Source: Rubrobacter sp. (GTDB lineage Bacteria > Actinomycetota > Rubrobacteria > Rubrobacterales > Rubrobacteraceae). Taken from it: a stretch of DNA of 16,368 nucleotides. The translations under genes and the position numbers were made by a program. The notes under the pieces were generated by a model. That model saw only the letters and a program-made list of their open reading frames with translations, searched no databases and was not told the DNA's origin. The stretch is from the NCBI GenBank assembly GCA_016781635.1, contig JADDPY010000441.1, positions 1 through 16,368 on the forward strand, written 5' to 3'. Shown in pieces: positions 1-6,732 of this stretch (positions are counted from its first letter, which is position 1; each line of letters starts with the position of its first letter).

Positions 1-198
1 GAAGGATCGAGCGGGAAGCGGCAACGTCCCCGGCCTCGCGCCGCTCCCCGAAGGGCGAACAACCCGCCCGAGGACGAGGAGATGGTGGTTGAACGCGGCG
101 GTTCACCCGCCGGGGCCGGCGTTTACGCGGTACAGTGGGGGTCTCGCGGGCGACGTACGCGAACCCGCCCGCTACGGAAGAGAAGGAGGCAGAAGATC

Positions 199-420
199 GT
201 GGACTTCTTGAGGCGGGCGCTCCCGACGGGGGCGAAGGCTGTGGGTCGCTACCTGGAGGGCATCCGGTTCCCGATCCGCAAGCGGGATTTGGTGGCCCAG
301 CTGGAGCGCAACGGGGTGCCGGGGCCGGTCCTGAGCCAGCTCGGCAAGCGGCTCCCCGAGGGCGAGTACCGGGGGCCGCAGGACGTGATCGACGCCCTAC
401 GGCGCGGCGGGGCGAGGTGA
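199..420 (+). CDS. DUF2795-like small protein
   Basis: Encodes 73 aa. The C-terminal ~50 residues (YLEGIRFPIRKRDLV, then a Leu/Gly-rich helix, then GEYRGPQDVIDAL) match the DUF2795 pattern I know: a short helical module with an 'YLxGxxFP' start and a final 'Y.sp.dV..AL' helix. The biochemical role of that family is not established. I chose GTG 199 because AAGGAGG (183-189) lies about 9 nt upstream and the family core starts soon after. The frame stays open to the left edge, so a longer product from ATG 82 or from outside the window is formally possible, but that extension is Arg/Gly/Pro-rich and looks non-coding. No membrane segment or signal peptide. The gene stands alone; the next feature is an inverted-repeat element 13 bp downstream. 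Family assignment is from memory of the pattern. Confidence 0.7.
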   Translation: MDFLRRALPTGAKAVGRYLEGIRFPIRKRDLVAQLERNGVPGPVLSQLGKRLPEGEYRGPQDVIDALRRGGAR

Positions 421-432
421 GCCGCCCGCGCT

Positions 433-683
433 TACACCCCCTCCCCTAACCCGACGACGGGCGGGATTTTAGGCATAGGTAAGCCCTTCCCGATCGCAGG
501 ATTCAGTAACGAACCCGACTTCCTCGTCGAACCCGACGCGAGCCGGCTCCCCTCGTCGGGTTTTTGCGTCGGATTTTCTGAGCGTCCGCACTTACCCGAC
601 GTCAAGGACGCTCATGAATCGCAGGTTTTATGCCGATCCCGGTTCCCAGCGTCGGGTTCGTCGGGTTAGGGAGAAGGGGTGTA
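433..683. repeat. MITE-like element with terminal inverted repeats
   Basis: The ends are inverted copies. The left end (433-457) runs TACACCCC...CCCTAACCCGACGA and the right end (658-683) is its reverse complement with a one-base gap and about two mismatches. The two exact blocks are 8 bp (TACACCCC) and 14 bp (CCCTAACCCGACGA). Both ends finish in TA, as expected for an element using a TA target in the manner of IS630/mariner-type transposases. Inside, the hexamer CCCGAC or its complement occurs seven times (450, 514, 532, 555, 595, 651, 660), and two further hairpins form (530-562 and 579-614). No transposase or credible ORF lies inside. Seen directly: the repeats. Inferred: a non-autonomous mobile element. 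A REP-like structured intergenic repeat is the alternative. Confidence 0.6.
530..565 (+). terminator. Hairpin plus T-run inside the inverted-repeat element
   Basis: AACCCGACG (530-538) pairs perfectly with CGTCGGGTT (554-562) around a 15-nt loop and runs into TTTTT (561-565). This is a rho-independent terminator shape on the plus strand, about 110 bp after the DUF2795-like gene, and could end its transcript. The long loop and its place within a repeat keep confidence moderate. Confidence 0.45.
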
Positions 684-934
684 GACAAGAAGCTCGTCGC
701 GTCGAATCGTCTCCCTATAAGGCAGCCATGGCGCGGCCTGCGAGCGCGGCGTTAGCGCTCTTTCGAGAAGACGAGACGGACGTCCCGTCTGGATCCCCGC
801 TAGTGGCAAAGCTTTCGGATCACGCGTCTTCGGCCGCGTTCCTAAGGCACGCTCGTAAGAGCAAGCGGGGATAATAAAGGGGGAGCCGAGCGAACAACGC
901 CACCTCGACGGAGCTCGAAAGGAAGCTACCGAAG
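684..934 (+). other. Leader region of the SDR gene, no gene seen
   Basis: I see no supportable gene here. An 86-codon frame (614-874) crosses the inverted-repeat end and is Arg/Ala/Ser-rich with no motif. Two stem-loops are visible: GAGCGC 742-747 with GCGCTC 755-760, followed by TTT; and AGACGG 774-779 with CCCGTCT 784-790. They may belong to the 5' leader of the downstream dehydrogenase or be remnants of the repeat. Confidence 0.4.
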
Positions 935-1780
935 ATGACCGAGATAGCGGGAAAGACCGTACTCGTCACGGGCGGGGCGAGCGGCATGGGCCGCCTGATG
1001 GCCCTGAAGATGGCTCACTTGGGCGGCCGCCTCATCATCTACGACGTGAACCCCGACGCCTTGGCAGCAACGGTCGAAGAGATAAGGAAGCGAACGGGGC
1101 GCTGGGCCTACGGTTACGTGTGTGACGTCTCCGACCGCGAGGCCGTGTACGGCACGGCCGAGGAGGCCAAAAGGACGGCGGGCCCGGTAGACATCCTCGT
1201 CAACAACGCGGGACTGGTCTCCGGCAAGCGCCTCCTAGAGATCCCGGACGAGAAGATCGAGGCCGTGATCGCCGTCAACGTTCTGGCGCTCTTCTGGGTG
1301 ACCAAGTCGGTCTTGCCGGAGATGATCGAGCGGGGTAGCGGGCACGTGGTGACGATGGCCTCCGCCGCGGGCCTTCTGGGCGTGAGCAGGCAGACCGATT
1401 ACTCGGCCAGCAAGCACGCCGCGATAGGTTTCACCGAGTCCCTGCGCGCGGAGCTCAAAAAGGACGGCCACACCGGCATCCGGACCACCCTAGTCGCACC
1501 CTTCTACGTCAACACGGGCATGTTCGGGGGCGCAAAGACCCGCTTCCCGCGCATCCTGCCCATACTCGAGCAGGAGCGAGTGGCCGAGCGCGTCGTACGG
1601 GCCATACGGAAGGATCAGCAAGAGCTGCAGATGCCGTTCGTGGTCAAGCTGGTGCCCGTCCTGCGCGTGCTCCCTACGAACGTCTTCGATCGGCTCCTGA
1701 GCTTCTTCGGGGTCAACTCCTCTATGGACGAGTTCGTCGGCCGCTCCGGAGGCAACCCCGCCGACGAAAGCGTCCCGTGA
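935..1780 (+). CDS. Short-chain dehydrogenase/reductase, SDR16C (retinol dehydrogenase-like) type
   Basis: A 281-aa classical SDR that probably oxidises or reduces an alcohol/ketone with NAD(P)(H); substrate unknown. Residues 12-19 (TGGASGMG) form the TGxxxGxG dinucleotide motif, 90-93 is NNAG, and the catalytic set is Asn115, Ser143, Tyr156 and Lys160 (YSASK), all present. The stretch after the active site (APFYVNTGMF) and the hydrophobic C-terminal third with FVVKLVPVLRVLP resemble the SDR16C group (RDH10, 17beta-HSD11-like), which act on lipophilic substrates and often sit at membranes. The C-terminal segment is not long enough to call a transmembrane helix. Start ATG 935 has AAAGGAAG (918-925) about 9 nt upstream. 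No gene overlaps it, so it looks monocistronic, and it is well separated from the CoA cluster further right. Family call is firm; substrate is not. Confidence 0.9.
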   Translation: MTEIAGKTVLVTGGASGMGRLMALKMAHLGGRLIIYDVNPDALAATVEEIRKRTGRWAYGYVCDVSDREAVYGTAEEAKRTAGPVDILVNNAGLVSGKRLLEIPDEKIEAVIAVNVLALFWVTKSVLPEMIERGSGHVVTMASAAGLLGVSRQTDYSASKHAAIGFTESLRAELKKDGHTGIRTTLVAPFYVNTGMFGGAKTRFPRILPILEQERVAERVVRAIRKDQQELQMPFVVKLVPVLRVLPTNVFDRLLSFFGVNSSMDEFVGRSGGNPADESVP

Positions 1781-2352
1781 ATGCCCGGCGCTCCCGGCCT
1801 TCTGGCGAGCCGCGACCTGCTCGCCGCCCGAGAGTCTTGCGTGGGGCGGGAGCATAGGGACGGCCTCGGCTATGCGGGGAGTCAGGCGCGTCGGATCCGG
1901 AGATAGGCCGCGATCTCGTGCACTGCTACGCCAAAGCCTACGGCAGATCGTGCCGGAGCATCCGGAGGGGTCGGATTCTGGGACCGCCTTAGGGTTAGCC
2001 ACCATTTCATGCGATACCGCTCCCTGGCAGCACGATGCCACTATCCCGTCTTTTCGTTCCCACAGTTTCCTATGATCAACGAACGCCCATCTAGAATGCT
2101 CCTGCAAAAGACCGTCACCATCGTCGGGACTGTCGGAAAAGAACGCTCATCAAGAAGTAGTCCCTGAATCTCCTGATAAGGAATCCGAAGAGCTCGATAG
2201 TCGGCCCCTCTCCGGGCTTCGAGCGAGGGCATAAGAAGAGAAGCTCCGTGCTGATTTGCCTTGTTACATACAGTGAAATACTGTCTCTTCGATCGAGTGT
2301 GGAAAGTGGACATAAAGTTGATAGATATCGGCAATATGTCTTGCAAAGCCTA
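1781..2352. other. Intergenic stretch without a convincing gene
   Basis: GC falls sharply from about 2040 rightwards. Open frames on both strands (for example 1872-2075 plus, 1490-2107 minus) lack motifs and Shine-Dalgarno sequences. The one structure I see is a direct repeat, GAACGCCCATCTAGAA (2081-2096) and GAACGCTCATCAAGAA (2141-2156), 14 of 16 identical and exactly 60 bp apart. The drop in GC may mark the left side of acquired DNA, but I found no copy of the tRNA-Arg core here. Confidence 0.4.
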
Positions 2353-2358
2353 TATAAT
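2353..2358 (+). promoter_or_regulatory. -10 box of the SAM riboswitch transcript
   Basis: A perfect TATAAT sits about 20 nt before the aptamer's first stem, so transcription would start near 2365, just ahead of P1. No good -35 box is visible at 16-18 bp spacing. The position relative to the riboswitch is the main support. Confidence 0.55.
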
Positions 2359-2378
2359 ATTGAGTAGCAAACTGAATA

Positions 2379-2477
2379 TCTCATCGAGAGAGGCGCGAGG
2401 GATCTGGCCCTTCGACCGCCCGGCAACCTGGCTTCGAGAACGCCAAGGTGCTACCAGCCCGCTAAGGGGAGATGAGG
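2379..2477 (+). ncRNA. SAM-I-type (S-box clan) riboswitch aptamer
   Basis: The conserved S-box landmarks occur in order on the plus strand. P1 is CTCATC (2380-2385) pairing with GATGAG (2471-2476). The 'GAGAGG' kink-turn side is followed by GAGGGA, CTGGCCC (2404-2410) and GCCCGGCAACC (2418-2428). P3 is TGGC 2429-2432 with GCCA 2442-2445, then the signature AGGTGCTA (2446-2453) and a short P4-like segment before P1 closes. This family binds S-adenosylmethionine and normally shuts off sulfur/methionine genes when SAM is abundant. A terminator hairpin follows 31 nt downstream, giving the usual transcription-attenuation layout. SAM-IV, which shares the core, is the alternative; telling them apart needs a covariance-model score. 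The next genes downstream are a 33-codon ORF and an unrecognised 217-aa protein. Confidence 0.88.
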
Positions 2478-2507
2478 CCGAGGAGGCAACCAAGGTTCTC
2501 TTCTTGG

Positions 2508-2535
2508 CCCCTCTATTTCGAGGGGTTTCGTCTTT
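2508..2535 (+). terminator. Riboswitch expression platform terminator
   Basis: CCCCTC (2508-2513) pairs perfectly with GAGGGG (2520-2525) across a 6-nt loop and leads into a T-rich tract, TTTCGTCTTT (2526-2535). It sits just after the SAM aptamer. A second short stem, CCAAG/CTTGG (2490-2507), lies between them and could take part in an antiterminator. High SAM would favour this terminator. Confidence 0.7.
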
Positions 2536-2604
2536 CGTAGCGTTCTTGCGGGCTGTAGCGAATTCTTGGGCAGCTTCTCTCGCCGGGGAGGAGGAATCCG
2601 GGTG

Positions 2605-2706
2605 ATGAATTGCGACCGTGTCGTTCGGGCTAGCCCGGCGCGACGCGACGAATGTGGAAATGTTGTGCTGCTTATTGAAGGAGGAGACTATGAAGTTGAA
2701 CAGTAG
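2605..2706 (+). CDS. Small ORF (33 aa) between SAM riboswitch and unknown protein
   Basis: ATG 2605 is preceded by a very strong purine tract, GGGGAGGAGG (2585-2594), about 10 nt away. The frame encodes 33 residues (MNCDRVVRASPARRDE..., ending in GGDYEVEQ) with two cysteines. It ends with TAG at 2704-2706, inside the start of the next gene at 2690, so the two frames overlap by 17 nt and could be translationally coupled. I recognise no family. It may be a leader peptide, a genuine micro-protein, or an incidental frame beneath a good ribosome site. The overlap and the SD support translation; the short length keeps confidence low. Confidence 0.4.
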   Translation: MNCDRVVRASPARRDECGNVVLLIEGGDYEVEQ

Positions 2707-3343
2707 AGAAATGATAGATCCGGAGAACATGGCTCGAATCAAGCAAGCCATAGGCGAATGGGCCAGCCGGGAGTTGCCAAAGGTGTGGGTGGGTGAGCCG
2801 GTCAGGGACGAGGACGGGAATCTTCGCGGGCCGATGGTGGACTGGTACCGATTGAGCGAGATAAACGAGGAGGTTGGAGGTGATCTCCTGCCGCCTCACG
2901 TCGAGCAGGAGTTGTTCGAGGAGAGTATGCACGTCGTTGCTGCCAAGCAAGGGTTGGTTACGGTCAAAAAGTTCTTGCCTGCGCGCGAGATGACGGTGCA
3001 GGAAGAAGGCCTGCTGAAGCTGTTGGAGCAGTCCGTTGGCGACAAGAACCATCTTCACCACGTCCGATGGGGAATGAACAACAAAGGTTCCTGGCCCCGA
3101 GCCGAGGAATCGGTGCGAGAGCACGTTGGTATGTTGTTCTCGCTCCCGCCGGATGAGCGCTTCCCGCGAGGATCGGCGTATGTCGTCGGATTCGTGCCGA
3201 GTAATGCGCTCACAAGAGCCGACCTGCCCTACATCGAAGACTTCCTTCGCAAGGCCACCGACGGACCTGAACAGCACACCGTCGAAGCGACGGATGAAGC
3301 CCTTTTCTTGGCCAGCGTTCTCGAAGACGTAGACCAGAGCTAA
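2690..3343 (+). CDS. Unrecognised 217-aa protein under SAM riboswitch control
   Basis: I do not recognise this protein. Start ATG 2690 is chosen for the perfect AAGGAGGAG (2679-2687) just upstream; an upstream in-frame GTG at 2618 lacks comparable support. The product is soluble-looking, acidic, has no cysteine, signal peptide or membrane helix, and appears alpha/beta. Visible segments are a helical N-terminus (residues 10-30), a charged segment GEPVRDEDGNLRGP (35-48), a 'DLLPPHVEQELFEES' helix (65-79), a cluster HLHHVRWGMNNKGSW (121-135) that could bind metal or nucleotide, and a C-terminal acidic helix. Base composition is lower in GC than the flanking catabolic genes, as for the integrase next to it, suggesting acquired DNA. 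The SAM riboswitch implies a link with methionine, sulfur or methylation, unless the riboswitch has been separated from its original gene. Confidence 0.75.
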   Translation: MKLNSREMIDPENMARIKQAIGEWASRELPKVWVGEPVRDEDGNLRGPMVDWYRLSEINEEVGGDLLPPHVEQELFEESMHVVAAKQGLVTVKKFLPAREMTVQEEGLLKLLEQSVGDKNHLHHVRWGMNNKGSWPRAEESVREHVGMLFSLPPDERFPRGSAYVVGFVPSNALTRADLPYIEDFLRKATDGPEQHTVEATDEALFLASVLEDVDQS

Positions 3344-3519
3344 GAGTCGGATGTGCTCGAGGGCCGTGTCTCGACAATTCCACCATCGATCAAGCGAAGA
3401 AGTCTTCAACAAAAGATACCGGCGCAGACTCTGAATTGAGCAGCATATCCGAGCTATGAGCCGTAGCAGCGGTTGTGCTGGAGGAGGAGCAAGATGAAGA
3501 AGGGGAAGGAGTAGACGCG

Positions 3520-4665
3520 ATGTCTAGAAAGCGGGGTAACGGCGAGGGAAGCATCTATCGGCGTAAGGATGGACGCTGGGTCGGACAGTACACGGTCCAC
3601 ACTGCCGAAGGCCCCAAGTACCGCTACATTTACGGCAAGACGAGAGCGGCAGTAGCCGAAAAGCTCACGAAGGCAATGGCGGACCGGGACGGTGGGCTCG
3701 TCTTCGATGCCGGGAGCGTAACGGTGAGGGCGTACCTGGACCGCTGGCTCTCGGATTCCGTTCGAGATACGGTGCGGAACAATACCTTTGACAACTACGC
3801 CTACCTTGTTAGGCGCCACATCAAGCCGACGCTCGGAAGGGTAAAGCTGAAGAGCCTGACTCCGATTCATGTTCGCGGTCTCTACCGGGAGAAGCTGAAC
3901 TCCGGGCTTTCCAGCCGTACGGTCAACTACATCCATGTGACGCTACACAAGGCTCTTAAGCAGGCCGTAAACGACGGCTTGATACCCCGCAACGTCACGG
4001 ATGCTGTGAAGGCTCCTAGGCCGGTCAAGAAAGAAATTCAGGCAATGAACCCGGATCAGGCCCGCTCCTTCCTCGGCGCGGCCCGTGGAGACCGTCTGGA
4101 AGCCTTGTACACCGTAGCTATAACCGCCGGGCTACGCCAAGGAGAGCTTCTGGGGCTTCGCTGGAGTGACATAGACCTCGACGCCGGTCAGCTTGCCGTC
4201 AGACGGTCCCTTGTGGCCGGGAGCGTAGGGTCTCGCGGCGGCGCTGTTTTCGATGCCCCAAAGAACAATAAGAGCCGCCGCACCGTTAAACTGACCGACT
4301 TTGCCGTCGAAGCCCTCAGGCGTCACAAGGCTGCGCAGAACGAAGAGCGGCTGAAGCTCGGTAGCACTTGGGAGGACTACGGTCTCGTCTTCCCGAATCG
4401 CGTTGGTAAGCCCATGGACCATAACAACCTCTACAAGCGAGACTTTAAGAAGATGCTGGCGAAGGCCGGTATTCCTCAGACCTTCCGCTTTCACGATCTT
4501 CGACACACTTGCGCCACACTACTGCTATCGAAGAACGTCAACCAGAAAATCGTTCAGGAAATGCTCGGACACGCCACGATAACCCAGACGATGGACACCT
4601 ACTCCCACGTGCTCCCTACGATGCAGGACGCCGCGGCGGCGGCTATGGAGAGCGCCTTGTCTTAA
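3520..4665 (+). CDS. Tyrosine recombinase/integrase
   Basis: A complete 381-aa phage/ICE-type integrase that would catalyse site-specific integration and excision of its element. Order of domains: an AP2-like arm-binding N-terminus (about 8-50, GEGSIYRRKDGRWVGQY), a SAM-like core-binding domain (about 65-165, with YLDRWLSDSVR and HIKPTLGRVKL), and the catalytic domain. Catalytic residues are all present: Arg206 (TAGLRQGE), Lys248 or Lys251 in the PKNNKSRRT hairpin, His325 and Arg328 (HDLRH), His351 (LGHA) and nucleophile Tyr361 (DTYSHV). Start ATG 3520 has AAGGAG (3506-3511) 8 nt upstream; a frame from 3475 is possible but has no better signal. The likely target is the tRNA-Arg half site at 6276-6317, although integrase and att core are 1.6 kb apart. 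It looks functional. Confidence 0.95.
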   Translation: MSRKRGNGEGSIYRRKDGRWVGQYTVHTAEGPKYRYIYGKTRAAVAEKLTKAMADRDGGLVFDAGSVTVRAYLDRWLSDSVRDTVRNNTFDNYAYLVRRHIKPTLGRVKLKSLTPIHVRGLYREKLNSGLSSRTVNYIHVTLHKALKQAVNDGLIPRNVTDAVKAPRPVKKEIQAMNPDQARSFLGAARGDRLEALYTVAITAGLRQGELLGLRWSDIDLDAGQLAVRRSLVAGSVGSRGGAVFDAPKNNKSRRTVKLTDFAVEALRRHKAAQNEERLKLGSTWEDYGLVFPNRVGKPMDHNNLYKRDFKKMLAKAGIPQTFRFHDLRHTCATLLLSKNVNQKIVQEMLGHATITQTMDTYSHVLPTMQDAAAAAMESALS

Positions 4666-4687
4666 CCTTCTTCGCGACCCTTAACAC

Positions 4688-4706
4688 AGCGCCATCACCG
4701 GCGCTT
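4688..4706 (+). terminator. Weak hairpin after the integrase
   Basis: AGCGCC (4688-4693) pairs with GGCGCT (4700-4705) 23 bp after the integrase stop, without a real T-run. It could end integrase transcription or be incidental. The rest of the 280-bp gap to the nuclease gene shows a TTGACA (4842-4847) without a convincing -10 box. Confidence 0.25.
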
Positions 4707-4947
4707 ATCCGACCTGCGCACGTTGCGGGTGACCGTTTAACGACGCCGGCGTGGCTGACGAACTAGAGCTTACAGATACCCGTAAGACGTGGACGAACAC
4801 ATGGGTTCGGTTCTGTGGCCGCTTATCTCCACAACAGCGTATTGACAACACTGGTAAGGCACGACGACGGTGTAGCCAGTAAGCTCCCAAGGAGAAGTGG
4901 AGGAGCTCTGCGGTTCGATGGGCTCGCGGCGGCCGAGGAGGGGGATT

Positions 4948-6074
4948 ATGGGCGACGGGATCTACCTGATCCGTGACGGCAAGCAACTGATCGAGATGAG
5001 CGAACAAAACTACGAGTCCGAGGACTTGCTGCAAGGGTTGATCGCTCAATACCCGAATCTGCTGGCCGGCGACCAGATGAACAGCATTCAGCCCCGACGG
5101 TGGCTGCTTATCTCGCGCGAAAGAGGTTTGCCTTCTGAGGAAGGGGGCGGTTATCGGTGGGCGGTGGACCACCTGTTTCTTGACCAAGACGCGATACCTA
5201 CCATAGTGGAGGTCAAGCGTAGCAGCGACACGCGCATACGAAGAGAGGTAGTCGGCCAGATGCTGGACTACGCGGCAAACGCCGTAGTCTACTGGCCTGT
5301 CGAGGCCATCCGTGCAGAATTCGAAGCGAGACACAACAACCCCCAACGGGTCATCGCCGACTTCTTGGGTGATTCCGATCTCGATGAGTTGGGGTTCTGG
5401 CAGCAGACCAAAACGAACCTTCAGGCGGGAAAAGTTCGCCTGGTATTCGTAGCGGACGAAATCCCTACCGAACTTAGGAGGGTGGTCGAGTTCCTAAACC
5501 AGCAGATGGACCCAACGGAGGTGTTGGCGGTCGAGGTTAAGCAGTACGTCGGGGACGGGGATGTGAAAGCCTTAGTCCCCCGTGTCATAGGCCAAACTGC
5601 TGAGGCCGAGCGAAGGAAAGGAGGGGGGGCGTTGGTACGGGCGTGCAGTGGAATAGAGCAACCTTTTTCGAGACACTCGAAGCTAGAGCTCCCCAAGCGG
5701 TCGGACCTGCTGGAGCGATCTTCGACTGGGCCGAAAACAACCTGTCCAGAATTACCTGGGGTAAGGGCAAAAAATACGGGACCTTCTACCCGACCCTGGA
5801 CCACCGCGGGGTACAGTACAAACCCATACAGGTCTGGACGGACAACTCCCTCGTGATCCAGTTCAGGGATCTGGGGAACACGATGCCATTCGATGACGAA
5901 ATCAAGCGCTCGGAGTTGTTGCGTCGGTTGAACGACATCCCTGGCATCAAGATTCCTCATTTCGCCGTCGACAAGTACCCGAGCATCGCCTTGACCGCGC
6001 TCAACGACGAAGGCGCCACACGGCAGTTCCTGGACGTAATGGATTGGGTCGTGCAAGAAATCGTCGCGTCTTAG
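4948..6074 (+). pseudogene. PD-(D/E)XK nuclease-like protein, split by a frameshift
   Basis: Two frames make up one protein. The first (ATG 4948, GAGGAGGGG just upstream) encodes a NucS/DUF91-like fold: helix ESEDLLQGLIAQYPNLL (23-39), then Asp74 (AVDHLFL), the Glu88-x-Lys90 motif (IVEVKR) and Gln104, fitting the PD-(D/E)XK nuclease pattern. It stays in register to about residue 227 (TAEAERRKGGG). The conserved C-terminal domain (QWNRATFFETLEAR, WGKGKKYGTFYP, LLRRLNDIPGI, FLDVMDWVVQEI) continues one frame back, from about 5631 to 6074. The switch lies at seven consecutive G (5623-5629); one extra G would restore a single ~376-aa frame. Without the shift, the first frame ends at 5856 in a Ser/Thr/Pro-rich tail that looks untranslated. 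Possible causes are a real frameshift mutation, a homopolymer error, or -1 slippage. Predicted role: DNA binding or cleavage, perhaps defence; partner unknown. Confidence 0.72.
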
Positions 6075-6182
6075 ATTTTCACGTCGGGATGCTGGCCGTT
6101 AATAAGCTCCACCATATCCCCGCGTTTACCCACGATAGTCCGGGACGTGGCAATGCGGACCGTAGACGGCGTTCCACGGCGG

Positions 6183-6202
6183 GTAACTGTCCCGTAACTG
6201 TC
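6183..6202. repeat. Direct repeat, putative integrase arm sites (left of core)
   Basis: GTAACTGTC occurs at 6183-6191 and again at 6194-6202, an 11-bp period (one helical turn), about 75 bp left of the tRNA core. Lambda-type integrases bind such tandem arm sites through their N-terminal domain. The 12-mer CCCGTAACTGTC (6191-6202) shares 9 of 12 positions with CCCGTCACGCTC on the other side (6415-6426). Confidence 0.45.
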
Positions 6203-6233
6203 AAAAGGCCCCGGAGCAAACCCGGGGCCTTTT
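6203..6233. terminator. Strong bidirectional rho-independent terminator
   Basis: AAAAGGCCCCGG (6203-6214) and CCGGGGCCTTTT (6222-6233) form a perfect 12-bp stem around a 7-nt loop. A T-run follows on either strand, so it can stop transcription coming from the nuclease gene on the plus strand and from the tRNA side on the minus strand. Confidence 0.88.
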
Positions 6234-6275
6234 CTATTTACCGCGTTCTACCTGCAAATCACGGTATTTATTGGG

Positions 6276-6317
6276 CGCGCTCGGCAGGACTCGAACCTGC
6301 GACCTTCTGATTCGTAG
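6276..6317 (-). tRNA. tRNA-Arg(ACG) 3' half, attachment-site core
   Basis: Read on the minus strand, 6317 to 6276 is the 3' part of a tRNA. It has anticodon loop CTACGAA (anticodon ACG at 6313-6315), 3' anticodon strand TCAGA, a short variable region, T stem GCAGG/CCTGC with loop TTCGAGT, acceptor strand CGAGCGC and discriminator G. Identity stops exactly at the anticodon loop: the next bases on the 5' side (TCGGT) cannot pair with TCAGA, and no D arm or 5' acceptor strand follows. A fragment of this shape is the typical product of a tyrosine integrase that crosses over in a tRNA anticodon loop. It is not a functional tRNA. The intact gene should lie outside the window at the other end of the element. 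Confidence 0.85.
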
Positions 6318-6357
6318 ACCGAATTATGCGGCTCTATGCAGTCCTGTGCGGTGCGTT

Positions 6358-6432
6358 TGGGGCATTTCTGGGGCACTTTCGGTACGTTGAGGACCTTTCT
6401 TGTTCCGTGCTGTTCCCGTCACGCTCCCGTCA
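6358..6432. repeat. Direct repeats, putative integrase arm sites (right of core)
   Basis: Two pairs of direct repeats, each with an 11-bp period: TGGGGCA at 6358-6364 and 6369-6375, and TCCCGTCA at 6414-6421 and 6425-6432. They begin about 40 bp right of the tRNA core. Paired helical-turn repeats beside an att core fit integrase arm or accessory-factor sites. Binding is inferred only. Confidence 0.45.
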
Positions 6433-6732
6433 AGCAGATCAGCGCACGTCGGGCGACAACAGGCCGGGGCGCGAGCGGGATCGCCGCGACGCGTGCAAAG
6501 CAAGCGTCGCAGCGCTTCTGCGGTGGGTGCGTGCTGGTCGCCCGCTTGGGGTTGGCTCCCGCCTTCCCGGGATGTATTGCGAGGGTACCTCAAGCAATGG
6601 CGTGGTTGTCAAGCATTTGGTTGTGAGGGAGAGGCACGTCGTGAAGGCCACACCTGCGCTTCCTCGACGAAAACATCGGAATGCACGCCGAAACCGGCTC
6701 GGCGGTTAGACGTCGAACCCTTAGTACGATGC
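6433..6732. other. Gap between att region and operon 1 promoter, no gene seen
   Basis: About 300 bp without a supportable gene. Frames open on both strands are Arg/Ala/Ser-rich and carry no motif. The plus-strand frame that continues into the dehydrogenase gene is read through from upstream, but the promoter at 6733 lies inside it, so the gene must start later. Confidence 0.4.

Larger units (their letters stand above)
3520..6432. mobile_element. Integrative element remnant: integrase, nuclease-like gene, att region
   Basis: The span holds an intact tyrosine integrase, a frameshifted nuclease-like gene, a tRNA-Arg 3'-half and flanking arm-like repeats. The low-GC stretch extends left to about 2040 and may take in the riboswitch gene. 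Boundaries are uncertain because no second copy of the core is in the window. The orientation of the half tRNA (3' end towards lower coordinates) places an element on its right, while the integrase lies on its left, so two stacked elements or a rearranged one are possible. Confidence 0.5.

Noticed and set aside
82..198. N-terminal extension of the DUF2795-like protein from ATG 82
   Set aside because: Arg/Gly/Pro-rich, no SD at ATG 82, and a perfect SD precedes GTG 199.
614..874. 86-codon plus-strand frame between the inverted repeat and the SDR
   Set aside because: No SD, no motif, and it begins inside the repeat element.
1490..2107. 205-codon minus-strand frame overlapping the SDR end
   Set aside because: Half of it is the shadow of the SDR gene; the remainder has no recognisable sequence or ribosome site.
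2115..2426. Minus-strand frames across the riboswitch region
   Set aside because: They cover a structured plus-strand RNA and have no motif or SD.
6276..6360. Complete tRNA gene on the minus strand
   Set aside because: No D arm, no 5' acceptor strand pairing with CGAGCGC, and the 5' anticodon strand does not pair; only the 3' half is present.
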